Assembly: GCA_937910825.1 (NCBI GenBank)
Contig: CALEMO010000105.1
Coordinates: 1-12,272, forward strand
DNA from: an uncultured Solirubrobacterales bacterium
Lineage (GTDB): Bacteria > Actinomycetota > Thermoleophilia > Solirubrobacterales > 70-9
Length of the DNA: 12,272 nt
Reading direction: 5' to 3'
In this document: positions 9,655 through 12,272 of the stretch, piece after piece
How the letters are laid out: every line of letters begins with the position of its first letter
Numbering within the stretch: position 1 is the first letter of the stretch
The notes under the pieces: model-generated
Seen by the model: the letters and a program-made list of their open reading frames with translations, nothing else
Databases searched by the model: none
Told to the model about the DNA's origin: nothing
Position numbers and translations under genes: made by a program

Positions 9655-9676
9655 GTCTGCTAACAGTACAGCAGAC
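9655..9676 (-). terminator. Inverted repeat between uvrB and the hydrolase
   Basis: GTCTGCT (9655-9661) and AGCAGAC (9670-9676) form a perfect 7-bp stem with an 8-nt loop, starting 21 nt past the uvrB stop. It may end the uvrB transcript, although no U-run follows. Because it also lies just upstream of the hydrolase ribosome site, it could instead be an operator or a 5' leader structure of that gene. Confidence 0.4.
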
Positions 9677-9697
9677 CCCGGCAGGTCACTGGAAGTT

Positions 9698-11698
9698 TCA
9701 GCCTGTGGCCTGCATGCCTTCCAGGTCACGACGCAGTTCGCGCAGTTCGTCGCGGATCCGGGCGGCCTGTTCGAAGCGCAGGTCTTCGGCGGCGGCGTTC
9801 ATTTCGATCTCCAGTGCGGCGATCGTCTTCTTCAGCTCTTCGGGGCCCTCGAAGTCCTGGTCGTCGCCGCGCCGCCGGCGCTTGGCCGGTGCCTTGTCTT
9901 CCATGGTCAACAGATTGCCAGCCGCTTCAACGCTCTTCTTGATCGTTGTCGGAGTGATGTCGTGACGCTCGTTGTACGCCACCTGGATCGAGCGACGGCG
10001 GTCTGTTTCGGAGATCGCGGATTTCATCGAGTCGGTTTCACGGTCGGCGTACATCAGCACCCGGCCGTCCGTATTTCTGGCCGCTCGTCCGATGGTCTGG
10101 ATCAGGCTGGTCTCGCCGCGCAGAAAACCTTCCTTGTCAGCATCGAGGATGGCGACCAGCGAAACCTCCGGCATGTCCAGACCCTCGCGCAGCAGGTTCA
10201 CGCCCACCAGGACGTCGTATTCACCCAGCCGGAGTTCCCGGATTATCTGAATGCGCTCGAGAGTGTCGATGTCCGAATGCAGGTATCGCACGCGGATGCC
10301 ATTCTCGAGCAGGTAGTTGGTCAGGTCCTCGGCCATCTTCTTGGTCAGAGTCGTGACCAGCACTCGCTGCTGCACCGCGGCCCTGGCGTTGATTTCGCTC
10401 ATCAGATCGTCGATCTGGTTCAGGGTCGGGCGCACCTCGATTTCGGGATCGACGATGCCGGTCGGGCGCACGATCTGTTCCACCACCCTCGAGGCCTCGG
10501 TCCTCTCGTACTGGCCCGGGGTCGCTGAAACGAGAATCAGCTGATTGGTCCGCTCGAGAAACTCATCGAAACGCAGCGGGCGATTGTCGATCGCCGATGG
10601 CAGCCGGAAACCGTAGTCAACGAGCGTCGTCTTGCGTGACTTGTCGCCGAGGTACATACCGCCGATCTGCGGGATCGTCTGATGCGACTCGTCGATGAAA
10701 CAGATGAAATCTTCCGGGAAGTAGTCGATCAGCGTATGTGGCGGGGTGCCCGCCTCGCGGCCTTCGAAGAGCCGCGAATAATTTTCGATGCCGGAGGTGA
10801 AGCCGGTCTCCCTGAGCATCTCAAGGTCATAAAGGGTGCGCTGGCGCAAGCGGTGGGCCTCGAGTTCCTTGCCTTCGGACTCGAGCTCTTCCAGCCGGCT
10901 GTCCAACTCCTGCTTGATCGCATCGAGGCTGCGCTCCATCGAGCCTTCTTCGGTGACATAGTGGGTCGCCGGCCAGATCGAGACGTGCTGAACCACGTCC
11001 AGCACTTCCCCGGTGAGCACGTCGAAATGCTGGATCGCTTCGATCTCGTCACCGAAAAGCGAGATCCTGAAAGCCGTCTCGGCGTAAGACGGCATTATTT
11101 CGATCACTTCACCCCTGACCCGGAATGATCCCCGGGTCAGAGAGCTGTCGTTTCTTTCGTATTGGAGGCGAACCAGCTTTCGCAGGACCCGGTCGCGGTC
11201 GATCGTCTCGCCAACCTTGAAAAGCTGCATCTGGTTGCGGTAGAGCGAAGGCGAACCGATGCCATAAATGCATGAAACCGAAGCGACGATGATTACGTCA
11301 CGCCGCGCCAGCAGGGCCGCGGTCGCCGCGTGCCGAAGACGGTCGATTTCATCGTTGATCGAAGAGTCTTTCTCGATGTACAGGTCCTGGGCCGGCACAT
11401 ACGCCTCGGGCTGGAAGTAGTCGTAGTAGGAGACGAAGTACTCGACCACGTTCTCCGGGAAATAGGCGCGAAACTCATTGCAGAGCTGGGCGGCGAGCGT
11501 CTTGTTATGTGCGATGACCAGCGAGGGCCGCTGGGCGGCCGCGATCACCCCGGCCATGGTGAAGGTCTTGCCTGTGCCGGTCGCGCCGAGAAGGGTCTGG
11601 ATCGCCTCGCCCGACTCGACCCCTTCGACCAGCGATTCGATCGCCTTGGGCTGGTCGGCCATCGGTGAGTAACTCGAGTTCAGAATGAATTCAGACAC
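9698..11698 (-). CDS. uvrB: Excinuclease ABC subunit B
   Basis: UvrB is the helicase-like core of nucleotide excision repair: loaded by UvrA, it verifies the lesion and recruits UvrC for incision. The 666-residue length is typical (E. coli 673). Visible parts are the Walker A loop GATGTGKT (38-45), HNKTLAAQL, the damage-probing beta-hairpin [12 protein letters not shown] with [14 protein letters not shown] (91-123), DESH motif II (336-339), SATPG (391-395), [12 protein letters not shown] (497-508), motif [11 protein letters not shown] (534-542), and the C-terminal UVR helical hairpin that binds UvrC (622-657). The GTG start opens directly into the conserved [17 protein letters not shown]. There is no Shine-Dalgarno; TATCGT lies 6 nt upstream, suggesting a leaderless transcript. 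No LexA-type palindrome is present in its upstream gap. uvrA lies about 2.9 kb downstream on the same strand. Confidence 0.98.
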   Translation of the reverse strand: MSEFILNSSYSPMADQPKAIESLVEGVESGEAIQTLLGATGTGKTFTMAGVIAAAQRPSLVIAHNKTLAAQLCNEFRAYFPENVVEYFVSYYDYFQPEAYVPAQDLYIEKDSSINDEIDRLRHAATAALLARRDVIIVASVSCIYGIGSPSLYRNQMQLFKVGETIDRDRVLRKLVRLQYERNDSSLTRGSFRVRGEVIEIMPSYAETAFRISLFGDEIEAIQHFDVLTGEVLDVVQHVSIWPATHYVTEEGSMERSLDAIKQELDSRLEELESEGKELEAHRLRQRTLYDLEMLRETGFTSGIENYSRLFEGREAGTPPHTLIDYFPEDFICFIDESHQTIPQIGGMYLGDKSRKTTLVDYGFRLPSAIDNRPLRFDEFLERTNQLILVSATPGQYERTEASRVVEQIVRPTGIVDPEIEVRPTLNQIDDLMSEINARAAVQQRVLVTTLTKKMAEDLTNYLLENGIRVRYLHSDIDTLERIQIIRELRLGEYDVLVGVNLLREGLDMPEVSLVAILDADKEGFLRGETSLIQTIGRAARNTDGRVLMYADRETDSMKSAISETDRRRSIQVAYNERHDITPTTIKKSVEAAGNLLTMEDKAPAKRRRRGDDQDFEGPEELKKTIAALEIEMNAAAEDLRFEQAARIRDELRELRRDLEGMQATG

Positions 11699-11704
11699 GG
11701 GATC

Positions 11705-11710
11705 ACGATA
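11705..11710 (-). promoter_or_regulatory. Candidate -10 element for leaderless uvrB mRNA
   Basis: TATCGT on the minus strand matches TAnnnT and is followed by exactly 6 nt before the uvrB GTG at 11698. The sequence between offers no Shine-Dalgarno. Seventeen bases further upstream is GCGACC, at best a weak -35. Confidence 0.45.
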
Positions 11711-11748
11711 CCGAGAGGGCGGATCGCGGTCGCCTTGGCCCGGCTCAG

Positions 11749-11754
11749 TAGGCT
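11749..11754 (+). promoter_or_regulatory. Candidate -10 element for leaderless DoxX-like mRNA
   Basis: TAGGCT is followed by 6 nt (GGCTCG) and the ATG at 11761, the same hexamer and spacing as before the DivIVA-like gene. Together with the uvrB element it makes the 62-bp gap a compact divergent promoter region. Confidence 0.45.
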
Positions 11755-11760
11755 GGCTCG

Positions 11761-12150
11761 ATGAAACTCTTGCGGTACGCGACAGGAGCCACCTTCATCG
11801 TCGCGGGTGGCCTGCATTTCGTCATTCCGTCGACCTACCGGGCGATCATGCCGCCCTGGATCCCGCGTCACGGGGAAGCGGTGGCGGTGAGTGGTATCGC
11901 GGAAATCGCCGGCGGCGTAGCGATGTTCAACCCGCGCACCTCCCGGCTCGGCGGCGCGTGGCTGATCGCCTTGTTGGTCGCAGTCTTTCCGGCAAACCTG
12001 CACATGGCGATGAATCCTGAGCAAATAAGGGGCCTGGCGGATCGAGGGATCCCGACCTGGGCGTTCTGGCTGAGGTTGCCGCTCCAGCCGCTGGCGATCG
12101 CTCTCGTCTGGCTGGTGACGAAGCCGACCGTAAGAGCTGGCCGCGGTTAA
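11761..12150 (+). CDS. DoxX-like four-helix integral membrane protein
   Basis: The 129-residue protein has four hydrophobic segments, at about 5-24, 38-57, 64-83 and 99-120, filling nearly its whole length, so it is an inner-membrane protein. The pattern [26 protein letters not shown], a Gly-rich second helix ([14 protein letters not shown]), then [10 protein letters not shown] is characteristic of the DoxX-like family. Members are linked in some organisms to thiosulfate:quinone oxidation or oxidative-stress complexes, but most, including this one, have no assigned function. The ATG lacks a Shine-Dalgarno but follows a TAGGCT hexamer by 6 nt. It is divergent from uvrB, and its stop overlaps the stop of the converging right-edge gene by 3 bp. 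Confidence 0.82.
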   Translation: MKLLRYATGATFIVAGGLHFVIPSTYRAIMPPWIPRHGEAVAVSGIAEIAGGVAMFNPRTSRLGGAWLIALLVAVFPANLHMAMNPEQIRGLADRGIPTWAFWLRLPLQPLAIALVWLVTKPTVRAGRG

Positions 12151-12272
12151 GGGTTCAACAGGTCGTCGAGACTCTTCTGGATCGACTCGTCGAGTGAATC
12201 GGGGATGTTGCGCTCGATTTCGGGTGGCAGCCGGTCACGCAGATCTTCGGTCAGGTCTTTCGGAAGTGTTTT
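12147..12272 (-). CDS. C-terminal fragment of an unidentified protein (5' end outside window)
   Basis: The minus strand is open from the right edge to a TAA at 12149-12147, giving 41 residues. They are strongly charged and helix-forming: LPKDLTEDLRDRLPPEIERN, then [19 protein letters not shown]. Alternating acidic and leucine positions suggest an amphipathic helical tail. I do not recognise the family. Codon use (C/G in third positions) resembles the neighbours and nothing else fits the stretch, but with so short a piece a chance open frame cannot be excluded. It converges on the DoxX-like gene with the stops overlapping. Confidence 0.5.
   Translation of the reverse strand, partial: KTLPKDLTEDLRDRLPPEIERNIPDSLDESIQKSLDDLLNP

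Noticed and set aside
9069..9965. A 298-codon plus-strand open frame opposite the hydrolase N-terminus and the uvrB end.
   Set aside because: It is antisense to two recognised genes, crosses their intergenic gap and hairpin, and its second half is a Ser/Arg-rich low-complexity shadow.
9653..10528. A 291-codon plus-strand open frame opposite the 3' half of uvrB.
   Set aside because: It is entirely antisense to conserved uvrB coding sequence. The residues mirror UvrB codons and no domain is recognisable.
11674..11694. GAGTTC followed by GAATTC near the uvrB start, considered as a diverged SOS box.
   Set aside because: It lies inside the uvrB coding sequence, lacks the GAAC-N4-GTTC spacing, and reads the conserved EFILNSS opening.
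11680..12024. A 114-codon minus-strand frame opposite the DoxX-like gene, and a plus-strand frame alongside it.
   Set aside because: The DoxX-like frame gives a coherent four-helix membrane protein. These alternatives are polar, Arg/Gly/Asp-rich and cross the uvrB start region.

Overview
The window is high-GC, densely coded bacterial DNA whose gene content and signals fit an actinobacterium. A Thermoleophilia/Solirubrobacterales-type organism is my best guess, from the DivIVA-like protein, the CGAAC-N4-GTTCG LexA-type box, frequent GTG/TTG starts and TAnnnT-type promoters. That placement is inference, not something the sequence proves. No mobile element, rRNA, tRNA or CRISPR array is visible.

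Layout. (1) At the left edge are the 3' end of panC and complete panB, two pantothenate (vitamin B5/CoA precursor) genes joined by an ATGA overlap on the + strand. (2) Converging on panB is a hexapeptide-repeat O-acyltransferase (-), whose 3' end overlaps panB by 31 bp. Across a 60-bp divergent gap lies a ROK-family sugar kinase (+) with a long acidic/proline-rich N-terminal tail and a zinc motif that has lost all its cysteines. (3) From about 3.0 to 11.7 kb every gene is on the minus strand. In transcription order these are uvrB, a secreted CocE/NonD-type serine hydrolase, a small DivIVA-like coiled-coil protein, uvrA, and an MDR quinone-oxidoreductase-like gene coupled to uvrA by an ATGA overlap. 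(4) At the right edge are a divergent DoxX-like membrane protein (+) and the C-terminus of an unidentified minus-strand protein running off the window.

How it works together. UvrA and UvrB are the damage-recognition half of nucleotide excision repair. A perfect LexA/DinR-style palindrome in the 37-bp gap before uvrA indicates SOS control of uvrA, probably extending to the coupled oxidoreductase. uvrB shows no such box. Four genes (uvrB, the DivIVA-like gene, uvrA and the DoxX-like gene) carry a TAnnnT hexamer exactly 6-7 nt before the start codon and no good Shine-Dalgarno, the architecture expected of leaderless mRNAs. The hydrolase between uvrB and uvrA instead has a strong GGGAGG ribosome site and is bracketed by two hairpins, so it looks like an independent unit inserted into a uvrB-uvrA neighbourhood.

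Most of this is ordinary housekeeping. The points most worth a second look are the leaderless-promoter pattern, the SOS box, the cysteine-less ROK kinase with its tail, and the DivIVA-like protein beside uvrA. I did not find a clearly new multi-gene system.
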